From Caballeronia terrestris (GTDB lineage: Bacteria > Pseudomonadota > Gammaproteobacteria > Burkholderiales > Burkholderiaceae): a stretch of DNA of 64,000 nucleotides. Each line of letters opens with the position of its first letter. Position 1 is the stretch's first letter. The notes beneath the pieces are model-generated. The model was not told where the DNA came from, ran no database searches, and was given only the letters and a program-made list of their open reading frames with translations. Positions 44,080 through 53,023 of the stretch are shown piece after piece. Where the stretch lies: assembly GCF_001544515.1 (NCBI RefSeq), contig NZ_FCOL02000027.1, positions 21,870-85,869 on the forward strand. The letters are read 5' to 3'. Both the position numbers and the translations under genes were made by a program.

Positions 44080-46083
44080 TCACGCCGGTACGCCCGGCGT
44101 TTCCGCCGGCTTGCCGTCGGCGGCGGGTTCTTCGTCCGGTGGGTTGAGACTCGTCCAGGAAACGCCGTCATTCGGCTGGCGGCGCGCGGCGGCCACGCAC
44201 ATATCGACCAGTTCCCGGAACGACGTCGCCGCCGCCGAACTGGTGCGCACGAGCGCCTCGCCCTGCAGCGAACTTTCCGGCGTGACGAGCCCGACGACCA
44301 GTTCCGCCGACGGCGCGCGCTGATGCAGGCGCCGCAAGAGATTGCGCATGTACGGCGGCGATTCGGCGGCATCGAACGAGACGACGCACATGATCGACAC
44401 GCCCGACAGATCCACTTCGGCGAAGCGGTTGCGTGAGAATCGCTCGTACGGCCCGAGGTCGGCGCCCATGCCGTGCTTGCGAAAAAGCTGCACGGCGATC
44501 GTCGCGGCGAGATCGTCGAGTTCGCCTCGCCCCGCGATGCATAAAACCGACGCCGTGTGCCCTTCCTGCGCGGCATCGAAGCGCTCGGCGGGCGCTTCGT
44601 GCGGCGGGCCCGCACGGTCGGCCGGGCTTTCAAGGCTTGCGGGGAGTTCGTCTTCCACTGCGCGCGTCGTGATGAAATCGTCGGCGTCGTCGAGGCCTTC
44701 GATGATGTCCAGCGCCGATTCGTTGATCCGCCGCAACTGGTCCGCCGTCACGACGCCGCGCAACACGTCGTTGTGCGCGAGCCGCAGGCCTGAGAGCGCA
44801 ACTTCGTCGTAGTACGCCGTCAGCGAGCGCTCTTTCAGCAGTGATTCGGCCTGTACGAGAGCTTCGTCGGGATCATTCGCCAGCAGGCGCTGGTAGAAGT
44901 TTTCCGCTGGAGTCAGCGCTGGCCGGTCGCCGAACAATACGTCCAGGAATTCGAGACGATCCACGTGGCGGCCGAGAATCACGAGGCAGAGCGTGAGCGG
45001 CGTCGAGAGCACGAGGCCGACCGGCCCCCAGATCCAGCTCCAGAAAATCGCCGCGACGATCACCGCGAACGGCGAAAGCCCCGTGCTGTGGCCGTACAGC
45101 AGCGGCTCGACGACCTGACCCGCGACCACATCCGTGACGCCGAAGAGCACGATGGTCCAGATCAGCATCGTCCAGCCGGGGCCGACGGCTGCCGCGAACA
45201 CGACCGCGATCAGCGCCGCGATCCACGTCCCGACGTAGGGCACGAAGCGCAAGAGCGTCGCGAGCACGCCGAACAGCAGCGCGCCCGGTACGCCGATGAT
45301 CGCGAGCCCGATCGCGATGACGATCCCCACGCCGACGTTGATCCCGAGTTGCGCGAGAAAGTAGCGCGAGAGGCGCCGCGCGGCTTCGTCCATCGCGGTG
45401 GTCGCGCGGTGCAGGTCGCGCGAGCCGAAGAGGCGGATCAGCCGGTCGCGCAAATCTTCGCGCTGTAGCAAGATGAAAATCGCGACGACCAGCACGATGC
45501 CGGTCGTCTCCAGCGGACTGATCACCGGCGACAGGAAACGCTGCGCCAGTTCCAGCGGCGACGGCGACGGCTCGTGGACTTCCACCGGCATCGGCTGGTC
45601 GATCGGGGACGCAGCCTGGTTGTTCTCGTCCTTGCGCGCTTCCTGCTCGCGCGCGGGCGACAGGCGCTTCAGCGCGCGCGACGCCTTGCCGAGGAACTCG
45701 TCGGCGCGTCCGACCGTCACCTTCTGCACGCTTTCGATCTTGCGCTCGACGGCTACCTGATACTTCGGCAGATCGCCGGCAAGCTGCGCGACCTGCGCGC
45801 CGATCAGCGCGCCGACGGCCGTCAGCACCGACAGCGCGATCAGCACGGCGACGATCACCGACGGCACTTGCCCGAAGCGAAAACGCCTCAAAAGATCGAC
45901 GAAAGGCGCGAGCAGAAAGCTCATCAGCACGGCGAGGATGATCGGGATCATCACTGCGCGGCCGAAATACAGCGCGCAGATGACCACGACCCCGGTGATC
46001 AGCGAGGTCAGCGCCCGGATGCTGGGTACTTCGGGCGGCAGGACTTTGGCAGGCGGGCGGCGCGGGCCGGACGGTGGGGGCAT
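44080..46083 (-). CDS. AI-2E/PerM-family membrane protein with extra C-terminal soluble domain
   Basis: A 667-residue protein. Residues about 20-380 are the AI-2E exporter family core: an N-terminal membrane pair (SLITGVVVICALYFGRAVMI), a periplasmic helical insert, and the GVPGALLFGVLATLLRFVPY and PLLYGHSTGLSPFAVI stretches. The usual family length is about 350-400. The remaining 270 residues are soluble: a helical part (FYQRLLANDPDEALVQAESL) and a Rossmann-like part (ASVLCIAGRGELDDLAATIA and VDLSGVSIMCVVSFD) resembling a B12-binding-type fold without the cobalamin DxHxxG. True autoinducer export is unproven for the family. Confidence 0.85.
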   Translation of the reverse strand: MPPPSGPRRPPAKVLPPEVPSIRALTSLITGVVVICALYFGRAVMIPIILAVLMSFLLAPFVDLLRRFRFGQVPSVIVAVLIALSVLTAVGALIGAQVAQLAGDLPKYQVAVERKIESVQKVTVGRADEFLGKASRALKRLSPAREQEARKDENNQAASPIDQPMPVEVHEPSPSPLELAQRFLSPVISPLETTGIVLVVAIFILLQREDLRDRLIRLFGSRDLHRATTAMDEAARRLSRYFLAQLGINVGVGIVIAIGLAIIGVPGALLFGVLATLLRFVPYVGTWIAALIAVVFAAAVGPGWTMLIWTIVLFGVTDVVAGQVVEPLLYGHSTGLSPFAVIVAAIFWSWIWGPVGLVLSTPLTLCLVILGRHVDRLEFLDVLFGDRPALTPAENFYQRLLANDPDEALVQAESLLKERSLTAYYDEVALSGLRLAHNDVLRGVVTADQLRRINESALDIIEGLDDADDFITTRAVEDELPASLESPADRAGPPHEAPAERFDAAQEGHTASVLCIAGRGELDDLAATIAVQLFRKHGMGADLGPYERFSRNRFAEVDLSGVSIMCVVSFDAAESPPYMRNLLRRLHQRAPSAELVVGLVTPESSLQGEALVRTSSAAATSFRELVDMCVAAARRQPNDGVSWTSLNPPDEEPAADGKPAETPGVPA

Positions 46084-46180
46084 GGACGCGTTCTCGTTGG
46101 ACCGGGCGGTTTATTACCATCGAGGAAGCAAGGCGCGTGCCGTTCAAAGCGAACGGTGAGGCGATGCAAGAGATGTGGCC

Positions 46181-48679
46181 TTACCGCGCAGGTGCCGCGA
46201 CGATCCGCCGAATGCGGCTCGCCATCGATTCGAGCGTGAACGGCTTCGTAATCATTTCCATGCCGGTGTCGAGAAAGCCGTTCGCGCGCGTTGCCGCTTC
46301 GGCGTAGCCCGTCATGAACAGCACCTTAAGGGTGGGCCGCGTGGCGCGCGCGGCATCGGCGAGCTGGCGGCCGTTCAGTCCCGGCAGGCCGACGTCGGTC
46401 ACGAGCAGGTCGATGCGTGCCGGCGAATTCAGCACCGCGAGGCCGCCGGGGCCATCGACGGCTTCCATCACTTCGTAATCCAGGTCGCGCAGGATCTCGC
46501 AGACGAGCTCACGCACGGCGGCATCGTCCTCGACGACGAGAATCGCGTGCCGCTCTTCCGCGCGATGCGCTTCCGTCAGCTCGCCCGCGACTTCCTCACG
46601 CTCGGCGCCGCCCATGTAACGCGGCAAGTAGAGCCGCACCGTCGTGCCGAGGCCGAGCTCGCTTTCGATCGTCGCGACGCCACCCGACTGCTTCGCGAAC
46701 CCGTAAGCCATCGACAACCCGAGCCCCGTGCCCTGCCCGAGCGGTTTCGTCGTGTAGAACGGGTCGAAGGCGCGGTCGCGAACGTCGTCGGACATGCCAC
46801 CGCCCGTGTCCGATACCGATACCACCACGTAGGAACCCGGCAATACGTCCGGATGGCGCGCGGCGAAGTCGGCGCCGAGTTCGGCGTTGTCGGTTTCTAG
46901 CGTGAGACGGCCGCCGTCCGGCATCGCGTCGCGCGCGTTGATCGCGAAGTTGAGCAGCGCGTTTTCGAGCTGGTTGGCGTCGCAACGGGTGAGCCAAAGA
47001 TGGTCGTTGCGGCTCACCGTCACTTCGATCGCCTCGCCCATCGTGCGTCGCAGGAGATCGTCGATGGAATTGAGCAGATCGTCCGCGTTGACCGGCTTCG
47101 GGTCGAGCGGCTGGCGCCGCGAAAACGCCAGCAGCCGATGGGTGAGCGCCGCCGCGCGATTCGCCGCACCGGTCGCCATCGTGATGAAGCGCTCGATTTC
47201 GTCGATCCGGCCGAGCTGCACGAAGCGCCTGATCAGTTCCAGCGGCCCGGTGATGCCTTGCAGCAGATTGTTGAAATCGTGCGCTATGCCGCCCGTCAAT
47301 TGCCCGAGCGCTTCCATCTTTTGCGCCTGCCTGAGCGCTTCCTCGGTCTGCCTGAGCGTGCGCTGCGTCTCCTTTTCGCGCGTAATGTCGCGGCCGTTGC
47401 CGTAGAGCGCGTCGCCTTCGCGCGTCACGACCCATGACACCCAGCGGTGCGAGCCGTCCGTATGCCGGTTGCGGTTCTCGAAGCGCGCGAAACCGGCGCT
47501 GTTCGCGGCATCGAGCGCCGCGCGCGTCACGCCGGCGTCCTCGGGATGCACGATCTCCTCGAACGACTTGCCGATCAACTCGTCTTCCTGGAAGCCGAGA
47601 ATCGAGGTCCAGGCCGGATTGACGGCGCGCAGCACGCCGTCGTCGCTCGCGACGATGAAGAGATCGCGCGAATTGCGCCAGATGCGGTCGCGCTCGCGCG
47701 TGCGCGCCTCGACTTCGCCCGCGAGCGAATCGTTCAGCCGCAGCAGTTGCGCTTCGCTCACGCGCAGGCGTTCCTCGACGCGCTTGTGGTCGGTGATGTC
47801 GTAGGACACGCCGAGATACCGTATCGCCGACGCCCCTTCCACCGCCTCGCCGCGCCGGCCCATCCAGCGTTCCTCGCCGTTGTCGGGGCGGCGGATGCGG
47901 TATTCGAGATATTCGAGCGCGCCGCCGGGAATATCGCTCGCGCCGGTCAGCACGCGGGCGCGGTCTTGCGGATGAATCAGCGCGATCAGTTCGGAGATGT
48001 CGAATTCCGCGAGCACCGGCAGGCCCCATTGACGGCAGAATTCCTCCGATACCGCGACTCGCCTGCGCTCCGGAAACAGCTCGAACGTGCCGACGCGCCC
48101 CGCCTGCTGCGCGATGCGCAGGCGCTCTTCGCTTTCGCGTAGCGCGCGATCGGTCTTGTGGCGCTCGATCGCGAGCGCCGTCACGCTCGCGACGAAGGCG
48201 ATCTCTTCGAGATCGTCGTTCGAGGGGCTTTTGGGGATTGGATAGTAGTTGGCGAAGGTGCCGAGGACGCTGCCATCGGCGGCGCGGATCGGCATCGACC
48301 AGCAGGCGCGCAGGCCGTGGCCGAGCGCGAGATCGCGAAACGGCTCCCAGAGCGGATCGGTCTCGATATCGTCGACGATCACCGGCACGGCGTTGTACGC
48401 CGCCGCGCCGCAGGAACCCGTCAGCGGTCCGAATTCGACGCCGTCGATCGCTTCGTTGTAGCTCGCGGGGAGGCTCGGCGCGGCGCCGAGGATGAGGCGC
48501 TTGCCGCTCGCATCGACGAGCAGGATCGACGCATACAGGCACTCGCCCGACAGCGCCTCGACGCGATGAATCACGTGTTCGAGCACCTCCGCGAGCGGCA
48601 TGCCGGCGACGACGCGCCCGAGCACCGCGCGTTCGAATTCAAGCTGACTCAACGTGGAGAAGACTAGGGGTCGCCGCAT
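46181..48679 (-). CDS. Hybrid histidine kinase with GAF and two PAS domains
   Basis: An 832-residue cytoplasmic kinase with no membrane segment. A GAF domain is at about residues 10-165 (CLYASILLVDASGKRL and GTFANYYPIPKSPSN). Two PAS/PAC domains follow at about 185-300 and 320-440 (VNPAWTSILGFQEDELIGKS). HisKA carries GGIAHDFNNLLQGI and HATPase_c carries NFAINARDAMPDGG and GTGLGLSMAYGFA. A C-terminal receiver begins AILVVEDDAAVRELV, with Asp in IDLLVTDVGLPG. Several upstream Met codons (to 48799) are possible starts. It precedes the AI-2E-type gene by 97 bp on the same strand. Confidence 0.88.
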   Translation of the reverse strand: MRRPLVFSTLSQLEFERAVLGRVVAGMPLAEVLEHVIHRVEALSGECLYASILLVDASGKRLILGAAPSLPASYNEAIDGVEFGPLTGSCGAAAYNAVPVIVDDIETDPLWEPFRDLALGHGLRACWSMPIRAADGSVLGTFANYYPIPKSPSNDDLEEIAFVASVTALAIERHKTDRALRESEERLRIAQQAGRVGTFELFPERRRVAVSEEFCRQWGLPVLAEFDISELIALIHPQDRARVLTGASDIPGGALEYLEYRIRRPDNGEERWMGRRGEAVEGASAIRYLGVSYDITDHKRVEERLRVSEAQLLRLNDSLAGEVEARTRERDRIWRNSRDLFIVASDDGVLRAVNPAWTSILGFQEDELIGKSFEEIVHPEDAGVTRAALDAANSAGFARFENRNRHTDGSHRWVSWVVTREGDALYGNGRDITREKETQRTLRQTEEALRQAQKMEALGQLTGGIAHDFNNLLQGITGPLELIRRFVQLGRIDEIERFITMATGAANRAAALTHRLLAFSRRQPLDPKPVNADDLLNSIDDLLRRTMGEAIEVTVSRNDHLWLTRCDANQLENALLNFAINARDAMPDGGRLTLETDNAELGADFAARHPDVLPGSYVVVSVSDTGGGMSDDVRDRAFDPFYTTKPLGQGTGLGLSMAYGFAKQSGGVATIESELGLGTTVRLYLPRYMGGAEREEVAGELTEAHRAEERHAILVVEDDAAVRELVCEILRDLDYEVMEAVDGPGGLAVLNSPARIDLLVTDVGLPGLNGRQLADAARATRPTLKVLFMTGYAEAATRANGFLDTGMEMITKPFTLESMASRIRRIVAAPAR

Positions 48680-48858
48680 GTTCTGGAGCACGTTAGCGCA
48701 TCGATCGGGCCGCATCGCGCGTGGATGCGGGCATCTTAGCATTCGTAAAACGGCTGACCTATCGATGCCATTGGGAGAAACAGTTGGCCGGGCGGGCACG
48801 CCGCATGCGAGATTGAAGCGTTTGTAGCACCTTGCTGCACACGCACACTGGACATGTC

Positions 48859-49044
48859 ATGGCCGTGGAATCGCCCTGTATCAGCATCTGTAAATTCGAC
48901 GACAAGACCGGGTTTTGTATCGGCTGCCTGCGCACGAAGGACGAGTGCAAGGAGTGGAAGAAGATGAAGGACAAGCATCGCGTGAAGATCATCGATGCGC
49001 GCGGGGAGCGGAAGGCGAAGCTCAAAAAGAAGCATAAACAGTAG
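48859..49044 (+). CDS. DUF1289 family protein
   Basis: A 61-residue protein with the family's Cys pattern: ESPCISICKFDDKTGFCIGC (Cys at about 7, 11, 20 and 23), probably a small metal-binding fold. The C-terminus is very basic (ERKAKLKKKHKQ). The start at 48859 gives the usual MAVESPC N-terminus; an earlier Met exists at 48832. No function is established for the family. Confidence 0.87.
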   Translation: MAVESPCISICKFDDKTGFCIGCLRTKDECKEWKKMKDKHRVKIIDARGERKAKLKKKHKQ

Positions 49045-49051
49045 GTCCCCC

Positions 49052-49074
49052 ACTGTTCGCGTTACCAGAACAGT
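49052..49074. promoter_or_regulatory. Inverted repeat upstream of the GST gene
   Basis: ACTGTTC (49052-49058) and GAACAGT (49068-49074) form a perfect 7-bp inverted repeat with a 9-bp centre, 95 bp before the GST start. It may be an operator; the spacing excludes the usual LexA form. Confidence 0.3.
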
Positions 49075-49169
49075 CATTTGAATTTCCCTGCTATTCAACT
49101 CCTGAGCGCACGACTCTACACTTCGATTCATGGATTGCCCCATGAACCCCGATCGAAGGAGAGTCGTGC

Positions 49170-49787
49170 ATGAAGCTCTATCACCACCCGCTGTCCGGCC
49201 ACGCGCACCGCGCCCGCCTGTTCCTGTCGCTGATCGACGCGCCGCATGAAGTCATCGACGTCGATCTCGGCGCCGGCGCCCACCAAACCCCCGAATTCCT
49301 GCGCCTGAACCGCTTCGGCCAGATTCCCGTGCTGGTCGACGGCGACACCGTCATCGCCGATTCGAACGCGATCCTCGTCTACGCCGCGAAAAAGCTCGGC
49401 AAGACTGAGTGGCTGCCGGAGTCCCCCGCCGAGGCCGCCGCCGTACAGCGGTGGCTGTCGGTCGCGGCGGGTCAGATCGCGTTCGGCCCGGCCGCCGCGC
49501 GCCTCGTCACCGTGTTCAACCGGCCGTTCGACGCGCAGGAAGTGATCGGCCGCGCGCACGTCGTGCTGAAAGTGATCGATGACGAACTCGCGGGCCGCGA
49601 CTGGATCGCGCTCGACCATCCGACCATCGCGGACGTCGCGCTCTACAGCTACATCGCGCGGGCGCCGGAAGGCAACGTCGATTTGTCCGCGTACCGCAAC
49701 GTGAACGCGTGGCTGAAACGCATCGAAGCGCTGCCGGGCTTCGTCGAATTCCAGCAGACGCCCGCCGGGCTGAGCGCTGCCGCCTGA
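49170..49787 (+). CDS. Glutathione S-transferase family protein
   Basis: A 205-residue GST. The thioredoxin-like N-domain starts MKLYHHPLSGHAHRARLFLS, with a candidate catalytic Ser9 and the family cis-Pro in FGQIPVLVDGD followed by ADSNAILVYAA. The C-domain has the capping DHPTIADVALYSYIA. It is 31 bp upstream of the PPOX-ferredoxin reductase gene and probably co-transcribed with it. Confidence 0.9.
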   Translation: MKLYHHPLSGHAHRARLFLSLIDAPHEVIDVDLGAGAHQTPEFLRLNRFGQIPVLVDGDTVIADSNAILVYAAKKLGKTEWLPESPAEAAAVQRWLSVAAGQIAFGPAAARLVTVFNRPFDAQEVIGRAHVVLKVIDDELAGRDWIALDHPTIADVALYSYIARAPEGNVDLSAYRNVNAWLKRIEALPGFVEFQQTPAGLSAAA

Positions 49788-49818
49788 GCCTGAAATCGAA
49801 ACCGTGCGGAGGCACGTC

Positions 49819-51876
49819 ATGTCCAGTCCATCCCAAGTCGAACGCCGTTCACCGTGGCACGACGGAGAACTCACGATGCAACGCAGCGTCGGGGTCGTCG
49901 AGCGGATGGACGGGCCGGGCCGCCGCTTCGTGCGCGACTTCCTGCTCGATGAACATCGCCAGTTCTATCCGCTGCTGCCGTTCATCGTCGCGGGCGCGGT
50001 CGATACCGCCGGCGACGCGTGGGCGACGCTCATCGCCGGCAAGCCGGGGTTTATGCAAGCGCCAACGCCCGCGATGCTGCACGTCAACGCGATGCGCGAT
50101 CCGTCCGATCCCGCCGACGCCGGTTTCAACGACGGCGCGGCTATAGGGTTGCTGGGCATCGACTTGCGCACGCGGCGGCGCAATCGCCTGAACGGCGTGA
50201 TCCGGCGCGAAGGCGCGGCGGGCTTCGGCGTGGAAGTCGCGCAGAGCTTCGGCAACTGCCCGCAGTACATCCAGTTGCGCGACTTCGAGCGCGTGCGCGA
50301 TCCGGCCGTGCATTCGCCGGTCGCGCCGGTGTGGGAAGACGGCCTGTCGGCGCGCGCCACGCAAATGATCGCCAACGCCGACGCGTTCTTCGTCGCGTCC
50401 TACGTGGATCGCGGTGAAGGCGTGCGGCAAGTCGATGTCTCGCATCGCGGCGGCCGGCCGGGCTTCGTGCGCATCGGCGACGACGGCGTGCTCACGATCC
50501 CCGATTTCGCGGGCAACCTCTTCTTCAACACGCTCGGCAATTTCCTCGTCAATCCGAAGGCGGGCCTCGTCTTCGCCGACTTCGAAACTGGCGACTTGCT
50601 GCAGCTTTCCGGCGACGCCGAAGTCCTCCTCGATTCGCCGGAAATCGCCGCGTTCCAAGGCGCCGAGCGCCTCTGGCGCTTCACGCCGCGCCGCATCGTG
50701 TATCGTGAGCAAGCGCTGCCCCTGCGCTGGCACAAGGACGCGCGAGGCCAGTCACCGAATGCGCGCATGACCGGCACCTGGGACGAAACCGCCGATCGTC
50801 TCAAGGCCGCGACATTCGCTAAAGCGTGGCGGCCGTTTCGCGTGTCGAAAGTGGTCGATGAAAGCGCCGTCATCCGCTCGTTTTATCTTGAACCGGCCGA
50901 TGGCGCGGGCATCGCCAGACACGCGGCGGGACAGCATCTGCCGATTCGCGTCCAAACGGCGCCGGACGGCAAGCCCGTGATCCGCACGTACACGCTGTCG
51001 GCGGCGCCGTCCGATGGGTTCTACCGCATCAGCGTGAAGCGGCAAGGCGTTGTGTCCGCGCATCTGCACGACACGTTGCGCGTCGGCAGCATCATCGAGG
51101 CGCGCGCGCCGGCGGGCGACTTCACGATCGACGCCCGTGAGCGGCGCCCCGCCGTGCTGCTCGCGGCGGGCGTCGGCGTGACACCGATGCTCGCGATGCT
51201 GCGGCATATCGTCTACGAAGGGCGGCGCACCCGGCGCACGCGACCGGTGTGGTTCTTCCACTCGTCGCGCTCGCTCGCGGATCTCGCTTTCGCCGCCGAA
51301 ATCGACGCCCTCGCGCAAGCCGCGAACGGCGCCGTGCAGGTGATCCGCTCGCTGACCGATACGGCAGGCGCGCGCGAAGGCCTCGACTATGACGTGGCGG
51401 GCCGTATCGATGTCGCGCTGCTGATGAAGACGCTCCCCTTCAACGACTACGATTTCTACCTCTGCGGCCCGGTCGCGTTCATGCAGTCGATCTACGACGG
51501 CCTGCGCGGCCTGAACATCGCCGATGCGCGCATTCACGCGGAGGCGTTCGGTCCCGCTGGCTTACGGCGTACGAACGAGAAGGCCGGAGCAGCCGAGCCC
51601 GCCACGAAACCCGTCCCCGTCGCGTTCGTGAAGTCGGCGAAGGAAGCACGCTGGACCCCCGCGTCCGGCACGCTGCTGGAGCTCGCCGAAGCGCGCGGCC
51701 TCACGCCCGACTTCGGTTGCCGCGGCGGCAGTTGCGGGACGTGCAGCACGCGCATCGTCGAGGGTGCGGTGGCGTACCCGGTCGCGCCGTCGTTCCAGGC
51801 GCCCGAAGGCGAAGCGCTCATCTGCTGCGCGATGCCCGCCCAATCCGAAGCCGGGCGGCTCGTGCTCGAACTCTGA
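49819..51876 (+). CDS. PPOX / ferredoxin-NAD reductase / 2Fe-2S fusion protein
   Basis: A 685-residue three-part flavoprotein. Residues about 30-330 are a pyridoxamine-phosphate-oxidase-like FMN domain (FVRIGDDGVLTIPDFAGNLF). Residues about 340-580 are a ferredoxin-reductase module (FAD-binding IRTYTLSAAP, NAD-binding LLAAGVGVTPMLAMLRH, and YLCGPVAFMQ). Residues about 600-685 are a plant-type ferredoxin, with Cys in DFGCRGGSCGTCSTR and a last Cys pair in ALICCAM. The start at 49819 has GGAGG at ideal spacing. It should pass electrons from NAD(P)H to an unknown acceptor. Confidence 0.9.
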   Translation: MSSPSQVERRSPWHDGELTMQRSVGVVERMDGPGRRFVRDFLLDEHRQFYPLLPFIVAGAVDTAGDAWATLIAGKPGFMQAPTPAMLHVNAMRDPSDPADAGFNDGAAIGLLGIDLRTRRRNRLNGVIRREGAAGFGVEVAQSFGNCPQYIQLRDFERVRDPAVHSPVAPVWEDGLSARATQMIANADAFFVASYVDRGEGVRQVDVSHRGGRPGFVRIGDDGVLTIPDFAGNLFFNTLGNFLVNPKAGLVFADFETGDLLQLSGDAEVLLDSPEIAAFQGAERLWRFTPRRIVYREQALPLRWHKDARGQSPNARMTGTWDETADRLKAATFAKAWRPFRVSKVVDESAVIRSFYLEPADGAGIARHAAGQHLPIRVQTAPDGKPVIRTYTLSAAPSDGFYRISVKRQGVVSAHLHDTLRVGSIIEARAPAGDFTIDARERRPAVLLAAGVGVTPMLAMLRHIVYEGRRTRRTRPVWFFHSSRSLADLAFAAEIDALAQAANGAVQVIRSLTDTAGAREGLDYDVAGRIDVALLMKTLPFNDYDFYLCGPVAFMQSIYDGLRGLNIADARIHAEAFGPAGLRRTNEKAGAAEPATKPVPVAFVKSAKEARWTPASGTLLELAEARGLTPDFGCRGGSCGTCSTRIVEGAVAYPVAPSFQAPEGEALICCAMPAQSEAGRLVLEL

Positions 51877-51944
51877 GCCGCCTTATTGTCCATCGACCGC
51901 TTATGCCCGAGAATGCACGTCACCGCGGCTACCTCGAGCATGAG

Positions 51945-52844
51945 ATGGATCGATTCCAGGCGATGGCAACGTTCGTGACGGTCGTCGAAACCGGCGGGTT
52001 CGCGTCCGCGGCGCGCAAGCTCGACGTGTCGCCGTCGGTGGTGAGCCGCGTCGTCACCGATCTCGAAGAGCGGCTCGGCGTGCGGCTTCTCACGCGCACG
52101 ACGCGCGTCGTGCGTCTCACCGACGCCGGCTCGGCCTACTTCGAGGACTGCCGCCGCATCCTCGGCGAAGTCGATGACGCCGAACTCTCCGCCACCGGCA
52201 CGCACTCGTCGCCGCGCGGCCAGTTGACCGTCACGGCGCCCGTGCTGTTCGGCAAGTACTACGTGATGCCCGTCGTGATCGATTACCTCGCGCGCTACCC
52301 GGAAGCCAACGTGACCGCGTGGTTCATCGACCGGGTGGTGAACATGGTCGATGAAGGTATCGACGTGGCCGTACGCATCGGCGAGCTGGCGAGTTCGTCA
52401 CTGCAGGCGATCGGTGTAGGCAGCGTGCGGCGCGTGCTGTGCGCATCGCCGGAGTATCTGGAGCGTCACGGCGTGCCGCGTCGCCCGCAAGACCTCGACG
52501 GACACACGACGATCCTCGTCAGCGGCATCTCGACCACGCCCGAATGGCGGCTCAACGAAGGCACCAAGCAAGTCACCGTGCGCCTGCAGCCGCGCCTCAC
52601 GACCACCACCAACGACTCCGCGATCGCCGCCGCAGCCGCGGGCTTCGGCATCACGCGGCTGCTGTCGTATCAGGTGGCGCACCATCTGCGCGACGGCACG
52701 CTGCAGATCGTGCTGCCTGAATTCGAGCCGCCCGCGCTGCCGGTGCAGGTCGTGCATCGCGAGGGACGGCACGCCGCGCAGAAGGTGCGCGCGTTCCTCG
52801 ATCTCGCCATCGATACGCTGCGCGCGGACCCGTCGCTGAATTGA
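51945..52844 (+). CDS. LysR-family transcriptional regulator
   Basis: A 299-residue regulator. It has an N-terminal winged helix-turn-helix (MDRFQAMATFVTVVETGGFA and VSPSVVSRVVTDLEERLGV) and a periplasmic-binding-type effector domain with VDEGIDVAVRIGEL. The start at 51945 is the one typical of this LysR subgroup; an in-frame ATG at 51903 would add 14 residues. It follows the PPOX-reductase fusion on the same strand and may regulate it, but it is not divergent from any gene here. Confidence 0.9.
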   Translation: MDRFQAMATFVTVVETGGFASAARKLDVSPSVVSRVVTDLEERLGVRLLTRTTRVVRLTDAGSAYFEDCRRILGEVDDAELSATGTHSSPRGQLTVTAPVLFGKYYVMPVVIDYLARYPEANVTAWFIDRVVNMVDEGIDVAVRIGELASSSLQAIGVGSVRRVLCASPEYLERHGVPRRPQDLDGHTTILVSGISTTPEWRLNEGTKQVTVRLQPRLTTTTNDSAIAAAAAGFGITRLLSYQVAHHLRDGTLQIVLPEFEPPALPVQVVHREGRHAAQKVRAFLDLAIDTLRADPSLN

Positions 52845-53023
52845 ACGGTCGCGCTATTTCGGGCGGTTTTTGAAAGTATCGAAGTTGCCCGGCGCCCGTT
52901 CGACGCGTTACGTGCAAAAAACCTACAAAACATGCACCATAGGCGTCTTCGGAAAGTCTTGCCTTCTGCTTCACGCATTTGCCTCCAGCGGATGCTCCAT
53001 CAACCGGCAACCCTCTACGCACC

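Noticed and set aside
49052..49074. CTGT..ACAG as a LexA box before the GST gene
   Set aside because: The halves are separated by 13 bp where the LexA form needs about 8, and no SOS gene is nearby. Kept only as a generic inverted repeat.
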